Below, in pieces: positions 43,898 to 52,773 of a stretch of 64,000 nt of DNA. The stretch is from Chlamydiales bacterium. Its GTDB lineage: Bacteria; Chlamydiota; Chlamydiia; Chlamydiales; JACKPQ01. A program made the position numbers and the translations under genes. Under the pieces are notes generated by a model. It had not been told where the DNA came from, ran no database searches, and saw only the letters and a program-made list of their open reading frames with translations. How positions within the stretch are numbered: position 1 is the first letter of the stretch; each line of letters opens with the position of its first letter. The DNA lies in NCBI GenBank assembly GCA_024233455.1, contig JACKPP010000002.1:310001-374000 (forward strand), in the 5' to 3' direction.

Positions 43898-45346
43898 ATG
43901 AAAAAGCCTCAAAAAAAAATTAGCCTGTTTTTACTTGTTTTGCTTATTGTGTCAGCCATTGACAGCATCCGCAATTTGCCCGCTGCATCCCTTTTTGGCT
44001 CAACTCTCATTTTTTTCTTTATTTTCGCAGCTATTGTTTTTCTTATTCCCGCAGCACTGGTATCTGCTGAGCTTGCATCTTCTATGCCTGATAAAGGAGG
44101 TGTCTACCACTGGATGATGCGCGCTTTTGGCGATAAAATGGGGATGCTCTCTATTTGGCTCCAGTGGATTAATACCATGGTCTGGTACCCGACTATTCTC
44201 TCATTTATAGCCGGAATCGCTGCCTATTTGATTCACCCAGAACTCGCTAATAATAAAATTTATTTGATATCTGTAATCCTAACTGTATTTTGGGGACTAA
44301 CATTTATAAATTTGTTTGGACTAGAGCTTTCAGCCAGAGTTAATAGCGTCTGTGGTCTGATTGGTACGATGTTTCCCATGCTTTTACTCATTCTTTTGGC
44401 CATCGTCTGGCTCTGGCAGGGCAATACGCCCCAAATAGATATTTCGTGGAGCTCCTCCTTCCCTTCTCTAAGGCTAGGAACGAGCTGGGTATCGCTTACA
44501 GCTATTATGGCCTCCTTTCTTGGTATTGAACTTTCCGGAGTTCATGTAGGAGATATCCATAACCCGCAAAGAAATTTTCCCAAAGCTTTGGGATATTCTT
44601 CAACTTTTCTGGTGCTGACTATGTTGTTTGGCTCTTTGGCAATTGCTTTTGTTTTGCCGGTTGACCGCATCAATCTTGTTTCCGGAGTGATGCAAGTCTT
44701 TACCAATTTTTTTGAAGTTTTTCATATGGAGTGGGCTATTCCAATCCTGGCTATACTTATTCTTATCGGCAGTATTGGCGGTATCATCAATTGGCTTATC
44801 TCCCCTGCAAAAGGCCTCTTACACGCAGCAGAATACGGTTTTTTACATCCATTTTTTTCACGAAAAAATCGGTATGGCGTCGCCTACAATGTCCTTCTGG
44901 CTCAGGCATTACTTGTGACGCTACTTTGCCTGGTATTTTTTCTTGTTCCCAGCGTTAATGCTTTTTATTGGTTTTTAACTGGTCTTAGCACGGATCTTTA
45001 CATACTGATGTATATCTTAATGTTTTTTAGCGCGCTAAAACTCCACTATACTTTTAGAAAGAGACCCCTTGCATTTCGCGTCCCAGGCAAAAAGTGTGGT
45101 ATGTGGATCACTTGTATGCTCGGCATCTTTGGTTGTGTGGTCACCCTTATCATTAGTTTTATTCCCCCTGTCCATATCGATATTCGTCCAGTCCATTACG
45201 CACTTCTTATCGCCGTTGGCAATATTTTAATGATTTTACCCGTATTCTTATTTTATGCTTATCGCGGTCGTCAAAAACGCCCTCCCAAATCACCTCGTAT
45301 CGAAGACACTGCAGCTGATACTAAAGGCCGCCCGATCGGGACTTAA
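43898..45346 (+). CDS. APC-family amino-acid permease/antiporter
   Basis: A 482-residue protein with about 12 membrane segments. The N-terminus with VSAIDSIRNLPAASLFG, then SSMPDKGGVYHWMMRAFGD and LQWINTMVWYPTILSFIAG, resembles the glutamate:GABA antiporter branch of the APC superfamily. The segment GIELSGVHVGDIHNPQRNFP is also typical. Expected to exchange amino acids across the inner membrane. It lies 31 bases after sufE and may be cotranscribed. I chose the ATG at 43898; an ATG at 43889 is also in frame. Confidence 0.87.
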   Translation: MKKPQKKISLFLLVLLIVSAIDSIRNLPAASLFGSTLIFFFIFAAIVFLIPAALVSAELASSMPDKGGVYHWMMRAFGDKMGMLSIWLQWINTMVWYPTILSFIAGIAAYLIHPELANNKIYLISVILTVFWGLTFINLFGLELSARVNSVCGLIGTMFPMLLLILLAIVWLWQGNTPQIDISWSSSFPSLRLGTSWVSLTAIMASFLGIELSGVHVGDIHNPQRNFPKALGYSSTFLVLTMLFGSLAIAFVLPVDRINLVSGVMQVFTNFFEVFHMEWAIPILAILILIGSIGGIINWLISPAKGLLHAAEYGFLHPFFSRKNRYGVAYNVLLAQALLVTLLCLVFFLVPSVNAFYWFLTGLSTDLYILMYILMFFSALKLHYTFRKRPLAFRVPGKKCGMWITCMLGIFGCVVTLIISFIPPVHIDIRPVHYALLIAVGNILMILPVFLFYAYRGRQKRPPKSPRIEDTAADTKGRPIGT

Positions 45347-45407
45347 AATTTACTCTAGTTATAACGCTCCACAGCAACGGCTCGGCAGAAGTTGAGCATG
45401 TAGTGAA

Positions 45408-47114
45408 TTAGTGATACAAGCATTGTATGATGGAGCTTGCTGCCACAACCCGCGTAATTTGAAACGGTTCGTCTAAAGTGCGCACTAAAAATGGAAGTGA
45501 TTCCTCCGAGCCTATAGCTCCCAGCGCCTCGAGTATCGTGAGTTTGCACTCACGTGGAACATTCGAATAAGCATCCTCTAAAACCGTAGCCGCAGATTTT
45601 TCTCGTCCCATAAAAGCTAGGACCAAAGCTGCTTGTACCCGCACCTTGGGATCTTTAGAGTCGAGCAGCCCTTTCACAATATCGAGAGCATCGGTTGCAC
45701 CTTCGCCGAGCAACGCAGCGCAAGCTGCATGCGTTACCCCCCATTCTCCCTTTTGCAAGAAAGACTCAATACTGCTTTTGGCTTTTTTGTAGTCAAAAGC
45801 CGCCAAAATACTGAGCACTTCAAGGCGCGTTAGTTGATCAACGTGGTCAGGGTAACTTGGAATTTGGGGAATATGACGCACTTGACTGGGGGCAATGATG
45901 CGGAAAAGTCCCGCTTGGTCCCACATGATTTTATCGGCGTGCTGGGCAATAAAGCGTTGCAAGGTTTTGCATCCACGACTAACGTGAAATTGTTTTAAGA
46001 TGAGTCCCAACGCCGCGTTGACTTTAACGAAGGGATCGCTATGGCTTTTGGCCAGGTGCAAGCAGAGATTTTTGCCAGATTCGCCACCTGCAGCAAGTGC
46101 GCCGACAGCTATTCTTCTCACTTCTTCACTCTCGTGATTGCATAGTCTGGCTAAATGCGCCTCGGCAGATACCGGATCCATCGTCAAACCAACCCAAGCA
46201 GCAACGATTGCGACCATAGGGTCTTCATCATCCATCAGCGGGAGTAAGTGCGCCCGGTAGGGAGCTTTTGAGCCTTGCAAGTAGCTAAAAGCACGCAGAG
46301 TGAGAATCCGCACCATGCTCGAGCTATCCTTTAAGAGCGGTAAGAGTCTAGGCAGCTGATTTTGGAGGTCGAGATGCACAACAATTTGAGGAGCAATAGC
46401 GCGCAAACCAGCGCGATTGGCGCCTATAAAGCCTTCCAGTTCACTGTCGCTGACTGATTCATAGAGATTGACCAGAGATTCAATAGCACACGCTTTTTCT
46501 TCGGCCATTGTACGTTCACTGGCGACAATTTGCTTAAGCGGCTCGGTCAGCTCGGTCAAACCCAAGGCACCAATAGCCCGCAGAACTTCTAAACGAACAT
46601 AAAAATGCCTTTCGTTTTCAAACATATAAGCGATTTGATCCATCAGGGGAGCATCGCGAAATTCACAGGCAAGTTTCACCGATAAAGCGCGCAAAAGAGT
46701 GCTATCGCTTTTCAAGCCATTTTTTATTACTTCAACAGCTAGCGCATCTCTTGCCAACCTGGCACCCATAAGCGAGCTGTATTGCACTACAAATTGATTG
46801 GAATTCCCAGCTCTAGAGAGCACGCCCCAAGCCAAAGTCTCTAAAACGGCGCGTTTTTCTTCACCTTTCAACTGACCTGCTACTACATGCCATGCTTTAA
46901 GAGCATCTTTTTCAAATCCCCTTTTAGCCAGAGATTGCACCAGTAAGCGTTGGAGCGGTTTATCATTGGGGTATAAGACCAGACCTGCACGGCATTCTTC
47001 AATTGCCGATGTCACATCTCCAATGAGTAAATGGCATTGAATGCGCCGGTGCACATCGAGAGCAGAGGCACAAAGAGCCGCCGACATAAATAAAAAAATG
47101 CAAACATAACGCAT
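45408..47114 (-). CDS. Exported HEAT-repeat protein
   Basis: A 568-residue protein. Residues 1-18 form a signal peptide (MRYVCIFLFMSAALCASA). Residues 20-100 look like TPR helices (RRIQCHLLIGDVTSAIEECR), and the rest is a solenoid of HEAT/PBS-lyase-like repeats (PLMDQIAYMFENERHFYVRL, DPKVRVQAALVLAFMGREKS, LPFLVRTLDEPFQITRVVAA). Likely a periplasmic or envelope scaffold. Third gene of a MYG1-HIT-HEAT unit, 27 bases after the HIT gene. Precise role unknown. Confidence 0.82.
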   Translation of the reverse strand: MRYVCIFLFMSAALCASALDVHRRIQCHLLIGDVTSAIEECRAGLVLYPNDKPLQRLLVQSLAKRGFEKDALKAWHVVAGQLKGEEKRAVLETLAWGVLSRAGNSNQFVVQYSSLMGARLARDALAVEVIKNGLKSDSTLLRALSVKLACEFRDAPLMDQIAYMFENERHFYVRLEVLRAIGALGLTELTEPLKQIVASERTMAEEKACAIESLVNLYESVSDSELEGFIGANRAGLRAIAPQIVVHLDLQNQLPRLLPLLKDSSSMVRILTLRAFSYLQGSKAPYRAHLLPLMDDEDPMVAIVAAWVGLTMDPVSAEAHLARLCNHESEEVRRIAVGALAAGGESGKNLCLHLAKSHSDPFVKVNAALGLILKQFHVSRGCKTLQRFIAQHADKIMWDQAGLFRIIAPSQVRHIPQIPSYPDHVDQLTRLEVLSILAAFDYKKAKSSIESFLQKGEWGVTHAACAALLGEGATDALDIVKGLLDSKDPKVRVQAALVLAFMGREKSAATVLEDAYSNVPRECKLTILEALGAIGSEESLPFLVRTLDEPFQITRVVAASSIIQCLYH

Positions 47115-47141
47115 AGACTTAAAGTAACAATAATGGCCTTT

Positions 47142-47480
47142 TCACGCCATGGGGCCAAGTGGCCTACCGCCAATTAAATGAAAGTGCAGATGAAAGACGG
47201 TTTGACCAGCAGGTGATCCGCAGTTAGTAAGCAAACGATAACCATCGGCGATGTGGTGTTCTTTGGCTAGCTGTTGGGCGAGACTAACAATCTCCGGTAG
47301 TAGGGACAGATCTTCAAAGGAAATCTCTTGGATGCTCGGAATCCGTTTTTTGGTGATGATCAGTAAATGCACGGGCGCTATAGGAGCTATATCCTTGATG
47401 GCTATCAAACGCTCATTTTCAAATACAACGGTGGAAGGCAGCTCTCGATCGATAATTTTTTCAAAGATTGTCTTTTCCAA
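47142..47480 (-). CDS. HIT-family nucleotide hydrolase (HinT-like)
   Basis: A 112-residue protein with the histidine triad HLHFHLIGG (His97, His99, His101). Known members hydrolyse AMP-N conjugates such as AMP-lysine. MEKTIFEKIIDRELPSTVVF at the N-terminus is typical of HinT. The start overlaps the end of the MYG1 gene by 20 bases. The order HIT next to MYG1 matches my recollection of CT385-CT386 in C. trachomatis. Confidence 0.94.
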   Translation of the reverse strand: MEKTIFEKIIDRELPSTVVFENERLIAIKDIAPIAPVHLLIITKKRIPSIQEISFEDLSLLPEIVSLAQQLAKEHHIADGYRLLTNCGSPAGQTVFHLHFHLIGGRPLGPMA

Positions 47481-48327
47481 GTGCCACCTCTAAAGCTTTT
47501 AACGCATCTTCTCTCGTCTCCCAAATGGAGATAAAACGTCCCTTGTGACAAAATATCGCACCCGAAATACCGCTAACATTTTTGAGTTCTTCAGTGAGCA
47601 GGCCGGCCCATTTCAGAGGCAACGGCACCCGCACAGCCATTCTCCGATCGTAACTTGGCGGAATACCACGCAACTTCCAGTGATGACCACTGGGCATGAT
47701 GATAAATTGAGCTGGGTGATTTTCACCGCCCAATTCAAAAAACGCATCTAGCCAAGGAATCGAGCGATTAAAGTAAAGTACAACACCATTTTTCTTCATC
47801 TCTTCTTCAACCAAACCACGGGCATTTTGAATGTAGGCGCATCTATCAATCATGTGCTGAATATGGCGCTTGGCAAAATCAAGCGCTTCAAAAAATCCAG
47901 CATCTTGGTCCTCTTTTGAAGCTTCGTGGTCGATGGGAATAAATTCGGATATCACAGTTGAGAAGGTGCACAACCCTTTAGGTGGTGTGTAGACTCCATT
48001 ATCGATAGCATCTACGCCATCGATTAAATGGTTTTTTAAAAAATGGTAAAGGGACGTATCGAGATCTTGCGCATCATGCAAAAAATTCAGCACCATACCG
48101 GCACTGCTAAGCGAACCCGAATAATCGGATTGATGGTGATCAAAACGTTTTTGATCGGGATCAAACACACCACCCACATCACAAACGTATTCGCAGGTGC
48201 TAAGCGTTTTCAGATCACGGGTTCGCACGATGGAATCTTGCTCTACCTTTCCGAATAAAACAAGCAGCGCGCAGGCTGTAACCTCATCGGCATGGAACGT
48301 TCCATCATGTACACCTAGTTTTCCCAT
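47461..48327 (-). CDS. MYG1/UPF0160-family metal-dependent hydrolase
   Basis: A 288-residue protein starting GKLGVHDGTFHADEVTACAL. The GTFHADEV motif and DVGGVFDPDQKRFDHHQ match MYG1, a DHH-type phosphoesterase-like family; eukaryotic MYG1 is reported as a 3'-5' RNA exonuclease. The C-terminus contains the family FCHKGRFISIWETREDAL segment. First gene of the operon with HIT and HEAT. Upstream, a 259-base gap with DnaA-box-like sites separates it from the divergent LOG gene. Confidence 0.9.
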   Translation of the reverse strand: MGKLGVHDGTFHADEVTACALLVLFGKVEQDSIVRTRDLKTLSTCEYVCDVGGVFDPDQKRFDHHQSDYSGSLSSAGMVLNFLHDAQDLDTSLYHFLKNHLIDGVDAIDNGVYTPPKGLCTFSTVISEFIPIDHEASKEDQDAGFFEALDFAKRHIQHMIDRCAYIQNARGLVEEEMKKNGVVLYFNRSIPWLDAFFELGGENHPAQFIIMPSGHHWKLRGIPPSYDRRMAVRVPLPLKWAGLLTEELKNVSGISGAIFCHKGRFISIWETREDALKALEVALGKDNL

Positions 48328-48358
48328 AGTGGGTCTATAGTAGTGAAAAAAACAATAG

Positions 48359-48494
48359 TTATCAACACCTCTTTCACTTCGGTTGTGGAGTTTTTGTCGA
48401 TAACTCCTAATTAATTGATTTTAAATCTGTTAAATACGTTTATCTAAACCTCTTGGCCCCAGCTATCCACCTAATTATGGACAACTTTTCCACA
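48359..48494. promoter_or_regulatory. Cluster of DnaA-box-like 9-mers in an AT-rich gap
   Basis: Compared with TTATCCACA: TTATCAACA at 48359-48367 (one mismatch), TTATCGACA on the minus strand at 48395-48403 (one mismatch), CTATCCACC at 48463-48471 (two mismatches) and TTTTCCACA at 48486-48494 (one mismatch). Between them lies an AT-rich stretch (about 48403-48443). The gap is between divergent genes. It could be a replication origin, a DnaA titration or regulatory site, or chance. No dnaA, dnaN, gidA or parAB is in the window. Confidence 0.4.
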
Positions 48495-48586
48495 GAAAAA
48501 AGCCTTTTACTGCAAGACTTTAGCAAAAACTACCGAACGTAAATAGAACACCTGTTTTTTTATTTCATTTAAGGTATAGAAAAACT

Positions 48587-50692
48587 ATGCACAAATATAT
48601 CTTCGGTTCTCACCATGATCTGGTCTCTCCCGACGGCTTCATCAAGACGATTTCAACTGTCAATGATAAAGAGCGCCAGGCCCAAGTAGAAATCACCGGC
48701 ATCAATCCAAACTTCATTGGCTTCGAAATTGATCCTGCTCTTGTGGCTTTCAATTTTAAAAGCACTTTGGCCCAACTTGGAATGAATGCCATTGCCGAAA
48801 ACATCCAATTAAATAGCAGACTCGGAAGCGCTACCGTTGATCTACGCCTTATCGGCCTTGATCCACTGAGTCAACAACTGCTAGCATTACTTCAGCCAGG
48901 AGCCAGGATCGGTAAACTCTTTGCTGCAGACGATCGCAGACGCGTTAAAAACCCCGATTATCTGCGGCGCATGTTTGGGAGAAACGACCGCTATGGCCAT
49001 CCCCTACTAGCATTTGGAAATGGAGATCTAAACCTAGAGCAAATCGATGGACGCCTGGTGGCATTTTTACATCTGTTTTCAGGAAGATACTGCTATGATC
49101 CGGCAATCCAAGGGTTTTTGCCAACGATTGCCAAAGCGCTCTCAGATCCCCATTTTTACGTGCGCGAGATGCTCAAAATTCACCAAATTTGGCAAAAAGA
49201 TGAACCGAGAATTGTTGACGATAACCAAGTACTCTTGGTTAGAACTGCACCGCTGCACGTGCGCACTTGTTTTGGAAAAGTCGTAGAAAGCTTACTTCCC
49301 AAAGGTTTCCACCACACCAGCGCCTCGGTCTTGCAACCTGACACCTTTGCCTCTGGAGATGTATACGAGCTTTATGGAAAAAGCCAAAAAGCCATATGCG
49401 AAATCCCTCTAGAATTTTACACCCTAGAGCCCTACCGAGAACACGTTTCTTTTTCCGATCGCGATCAGCTTTTATCGTGTCTTGAAAACCAAGAAACTAT
49501 CTTCAAAGCCTTTGAAACTGCAACTGCCCCTCCCAACCACAAAGCCTGCGTTTTCATCGTGAAAGGTACCCAGTTCCAAAATCTAAAGCCCGACGACTGG
49601 ATCTACCAAGACACCCATAAAGCTGAGCTCCCAGGTATTTTTCATACTACGCGCCAAGCTGAACTTGTCGATGACTACATCCACCAACAACCTTCTTACC
49701 CCTTCTTAAAAGCTATTGAAGATGGGTACATCACAAGCCAAGGCATTTTGCTTACTCGCTACTTCCCTTCTCCCTTGACCAAACGCATGCTGCTCTCTGA
49801 ACAGGTTCAGCGTAATCTAAAAGGCATCTACTTTCTTTCCCCCTCGCAAGATGGAGGAGAATACTTCTCCCATGAAGACCGAGCGCTTCTCTTTGACCTG
49901 GCCAAATTTGGCATCCCCACCTATTGGGCAGACAAACGCACAAAGCGCTTACTGCAATATGTCCCCAAACCTGAAAAAGACTCAGGGATGTTTGTACCCC
50001 TTGATGCCATTGATGATTTTGTCCACGCCACCTTCATTGGTATTTACGGATCCAATCTTATCGCCGGCAACTTTAGCGGCGAGCTCAAAGCGCTGCTACA
50101 AGGACTGCTAACCATGCGAAACAAAGTCAATCATCCCCTCTTATCGCCAGAAAAGCCCTTGGCTATGGTCACAGGCGGAGGTCCTGGTGCTATGAGTGTG
50201 GGCAACAAAGTGGCAAAAGAACTCGGCATCCTGTCCTGTGCCAACATCATCGACTTCACCTCCCAAGGAGGAGCTGTAGTCAACGAACAAGAACAAAATC
50301 CATACGTCGACCTTAAAATGACCTACCGATTAGATAAGCTCGTGGAACGGCAAGCCGAATTCTACCTAGACCTCCCCATTTTTCTCGAAGGCGGGATGGG
50401 AACAGATTTTGAATACACCCTAGAAGAAGTGCGCCGAAAAACCGGAGTCTGCCCACCCACACCTGTGATCCTTTTTGGGACTCCCGAATATTGGAAAAAC
50501 AAAGTCACCAGCCGATTTACACAAAACCTAAATACCGGAACAATCAAGGGATCAGAATGGGTCAGTAACTGCTTTTACTGCGTCCAAAATGCTAATCAAG
50601 CCTTAAAAGTCTACTACGACTTTTTTTCGGGACACTTGCCCATTGGCAAGCCAGGCTCGATATTCAAAGATGGCTTTGTGATATGCGAATAA
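48587..50692 (+). CDS. Large protein with C-terminal LOG (nucleotide 5'-monophosphate nucleosidase-like) domain
   Basis: A 701-residue cytosolic-looking protein. The C-terminal third contains MVTGGGPGAMSVGNKVAKEL (about residue 527 onward) and FLEGGMGTDFEYTLEEV (about residue 600), the two motifs of LOG/lysine-decarboxylase-like proteins (GGGxGxM and PGGxGTxxE) that cleave ribose from nucleoside monophosphates. The first Pro of the second motif is replaced by Glu. The N-terminal two-thirds (LRRMFGRNDRYGHPLLAFGN) match no family known to me. Chlamydiae carry a similar long protein next to MYG1/HIT (I believe CT387). Its 3' end overlaps the opposite metalloprotease gene by 79 bases. Confidence 0.82.
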   Translation: MHKYIFGSHHDLVSPDGFIKTISTVNDKERQAQVEITGINPNFIGFEIDPALVAFNFKSTLAQLGMNAIAENIQLNSRLGSATVDLRLIGLDPLSQQLLALLQPGARIGKLFAADDRRRVKNPDYLRRMFGRNDRYGHPLLAFGNGDLNLEQIDGRLVAFLHLFSGRYCYDPAIQGFLPTIAKALSDPHFYVREMLKIHQIWQKDEPRIVDDNQVLLVRTAPLHVRTCFGKVVESLLPKGFHHTSASVLQPDTFASGDVYELYGKSQKAICEIPLEFYTLEPYREHVSFSDRDQLLSCLENQETIFKAFETATAPPNHKACVFIVKGTQFQNLKPDDWIYQDTHKAELPGIFHTTRQAELVDDYIHQQPSYPFLKAIEDGYITSQGILLTRYFPSPLTKRMLLSEQVQRNLKGIYFLSPSQDGGEYFSHEDRALLFDLAKFGIPTYWADKRTKRLLQYVPKPEKDSGMFVPLDAIDDFVHATFIGIYGSNLIAGNFSGELKALLQGLLTMRNKVNHPLLSPEKPLAMVTGGGPGAMSVGNKVAKELGILSCANIIDFTSQGGAVVNEQEQNPYVDLKMTYRLDKLVERQAEFYLDLPIFLEGGMGTDFEYTLEEVRRKTGVCPPTPVILFGTPEYWKNKVTSRFTQNLNTGTIKGSEWVSNCFYCVQNANQALKVYYDFFSGHLPIGKPGSIFKDGFVICE

Positions 50693-51429
50693 AGCTTTAA
50701 GGTTGCAAAAACTACAATAGGCAACAAAATAAAAGCCACAATCCAAAGCCTTGAGTCAACTCCAAAGCGGGCCATCACTCCAAAGTCGTGACCATCTACA
50801 CATCGTTCCCCGATCGCCGATAGGGCATAATGCACATGCTGGACAATGCTCATGATTGAGGCTGAATATAAATACAAATCAAATCCATCATAGGCATCGC
50901 CATAAAAATGCGCCGTGGCAATCATCCCACATGCCGAGACCAAAGCAAATAGTGGACCGCCAGCTGACATCAAGGGTTGGCTATATCGATACCCCATAAT
51001 TGGTCCCGGGCCTCTTGGTGACAACTTCGTTACACCCTCGCGTAACCCTGTTACCATGACCTCTAAGCGCGCGTTGGAAAAAACCAATGAGCCCACAACC
51101 TTATGGCCAAATTCATGACACAAAACATTTCTGGTGACCATGTCAATTTGAGCCAAATTTGACGCACATAGTCCCGATAATACCAAGGATCCAAACTTTA
51201 ATACCTTCGGCTCAACACAGCCCCCATCAAGTACACCGGCTCTATAATCAATTAAAAATTTTACTCCCCTAAAAACCACAACTCTGGCGACCGCCAACAC
51301 GGCAGTGGCTACAATAGCTATCCGAACATCGACCCGGCAAAAAACGCAGGTTGTGACCGTAAGCACCGTGGTAATAGCCATTTCAGCGGCACAAGCAACC
51401 AACGTATTTTTAACTAATTTCTCATCCAT
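50614..51429 (-). CDS. Membrane-embedded zinc metalloprotease, M50-like
   Basis: A 271-residue polytopic protein with about five or six membrane segments. HEFGH at residues 105-109 is the zinc site, in VLCHEFGHKVVGSLVF. LMSAGGPLFALVSACG follows in the position of the small-residue membrane motif of M50 proteases, and DGHDFGVMARFG may give the third metal ligand. It resembles the M50B-like branch more than RseP because no PDZ domain is seen. Its last 79 bases are antisense to the end of the LOG gene. Confidence 0.75.
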   Translation of the reverse strand: MDEKLVKNTLVACAAEMAITTVLTVTTCVFCRVDVRIAIVATAVLAVARVVVFRGVKFLIDYRAGVLDGGCVEPKVLKFGSLVLSGLCASNLAQIDMVTRNVLCHEFGHKVVGSLVFSNARLEVMVTGLREGVTKLSPRGPGPIMGYRYSQPLMSAGGPLFALVSACGMIATAHFYGDAYDGFDLYLYSASIMSIVQHVHYALSAIGERCVDGHDFGVMARFGVDSRLWIVAFILLPIVVFATLKLYSHITKPSLNIEPGLPMGKCPEKKS

Positions 51430-51479
51430 TTGAAAATATTATAAATGAATAGTAATTTAACAATTAGACGTAAAAATTT

Positions 51480-52661
51480 CTAGAATCCCCAGGAAAAACC
51501 TAGAGCAAAAAAAGTTGTTTTAAGCTTGAAAAACTGACCCTCTCCGTAACCATCACGGTACTTGGCGTAAAGGCGCAACTTACGTCCAATCCCTTGAAGC
51601 TTGGACCACTCATAACCAGCCATATAAGTAGCATCCAAATCCCACCCATTCACCTGCCAGTTTTCTAAATTCATCGCAAAAAACGGCGTACCATATAGCT
51701 TATGGTAATGGTGCTTCTTGCCCAGCATCCGCAGCTCAGCTCCATACTTCACATAAAACGTCTGCATCGAAAAAGAATCATCGCTATGCAAAACAGCTCC
51801 CGGTCCAAAATAAACGCGAAAGCTCGTATTCACCTGGTAAGAACTGATCAACTCTAGCGCCTCATAACTTGGATTCACCCGCTCAGGCAAAAACTGGGGA
51901 CGATTGACCAAAAACTCATCTCCGAGATGGCTTGAAATATGATAAATCAAACACCGAAACGACCAAGCATCAAACGCATAAGAAAGCGGAATCCCTAGCA
52001 AATAATCTGTATTAGCAAGCTCTGAAAACTCCCCACTGGGAAACGACTTCATATTAAAAACTGACCACATGCCAGCCATAATTCCGATCTGCAAATCCCC
52101 GTGAGCGGCAAACACATCATTCCAGCGAAAGACGGGAAATTCATCACCAAGAGCAACGCCTACAGTGCGCGTTCCAAAAATATTATCACCCATGCGATAC
52201 TCAGCATAATACATCGGCTGGCGCGGTGCGGCAATCAAAGGCTGAAAAAGCATCGTCTGTTGTGGGAACCAGGTCCCGCCCACCTGAGGCTTTACCATGT
52301 AACTCTCTTCCCGCTCTAGTGGTTGATCCTCGATACTCTTTACTTCCACCACTTTTCCCACATTGGGCAAATCTTCCACAAACGCGATAATCGAATTCCG
52401 GATCAAATCATTCTTGGGTAAACACGACAAATAAACGGTACAGCCATCAACGCGCACGCGCACGTTAAACTCATAATAATTCATATCAATCAAAGCTTGG
52501 ATGTAACCTTCCATAAAATGATCGGTAGCATCTTCAACGCTTTCATGAGGGATCGCATCACTACGCGACAAAACTTCCCCGAGCGCAATCACATCCTCTT
52601 CGGCGCAAACATCGCCAAAAAAAAGTACGGTACAAGCAAAACTAATTAATACATAACGCAT
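51480..52661 (-). CDS. DUF1207-like outer-membrane protein
   Basis: A 393-residue protein from the ATG at 52661, which has GGAAAG upstream; 17 more in-frame codons do not improve the signal peptide. Signal peptide MRYVLISFACTVLFFGDVCA. Residues about 45-115 may form a small BON-like domain (YYEFNVRVRVDGCTVYLSCL, IIAFVEDLPNVGKVVEV). The rest is beta-rich with many aromatic residues (MGDNIFGTRTVGVALGDEFP, LRLYAKYRDGYGEGQFF) and ends FFALGFSWGF, with terminal Phe as in outer-membrane barrels. I associate the central sequence with DUF1207, common in chlamydiae. Function unknown. Confidence 0.75.
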   Translation of the reverse strand: MRYVLISFACTVLFFGDVCAEEDVIALGEVLSRSDAIPHESVEDATDHFMEGYIQALIDMNYYEFNVRVRVDGCTVYLSCLPKNDLIRNSIIAFVEDLPNVGKVVEVKSIEDQPLEREESYMVKPQVGGTWFPQQTMLFQPLIAAPRQPMYYAEYRMGDNIFGTRTVGVALGDEFPVFRWNDVFAAHGDLQIGIMAGMWSVFNMKSFPSGEFSELANTDYLLGIPLSYAFDAWSFRCLIYHISSHLGDEFLVNRPQFLPERVNPSYEALELISSYQVNTSFRVYFGPGAVLHSDDSFSMQTFYVKYGAELRMLGKKHHYHKLYGTPFFAMNLENWQVNGWDLDATYMAGYEWSKLQGIGRKLRLYAKYRDGYGEGQFFKLKTTFFALGFSWGF

Positions 52662-52773
52662 CACTCTTTCCATATAGAAGAAATAACCTAAATTGACAAA
52701 TTGTTTTTTCAATTGAAAAAAATGCTCAGACGGAATACAGTTTCGGGTTCAATTTTAAGCAGGAGAAGAATGC

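Noticed and set aside
48560..48600. Sequence resembling a XerCD dif site before the LOG gene
   Set aside because: Arm matches are partial, the spacer has the wrong length and it overlaps the start codon, so it is probably chance.
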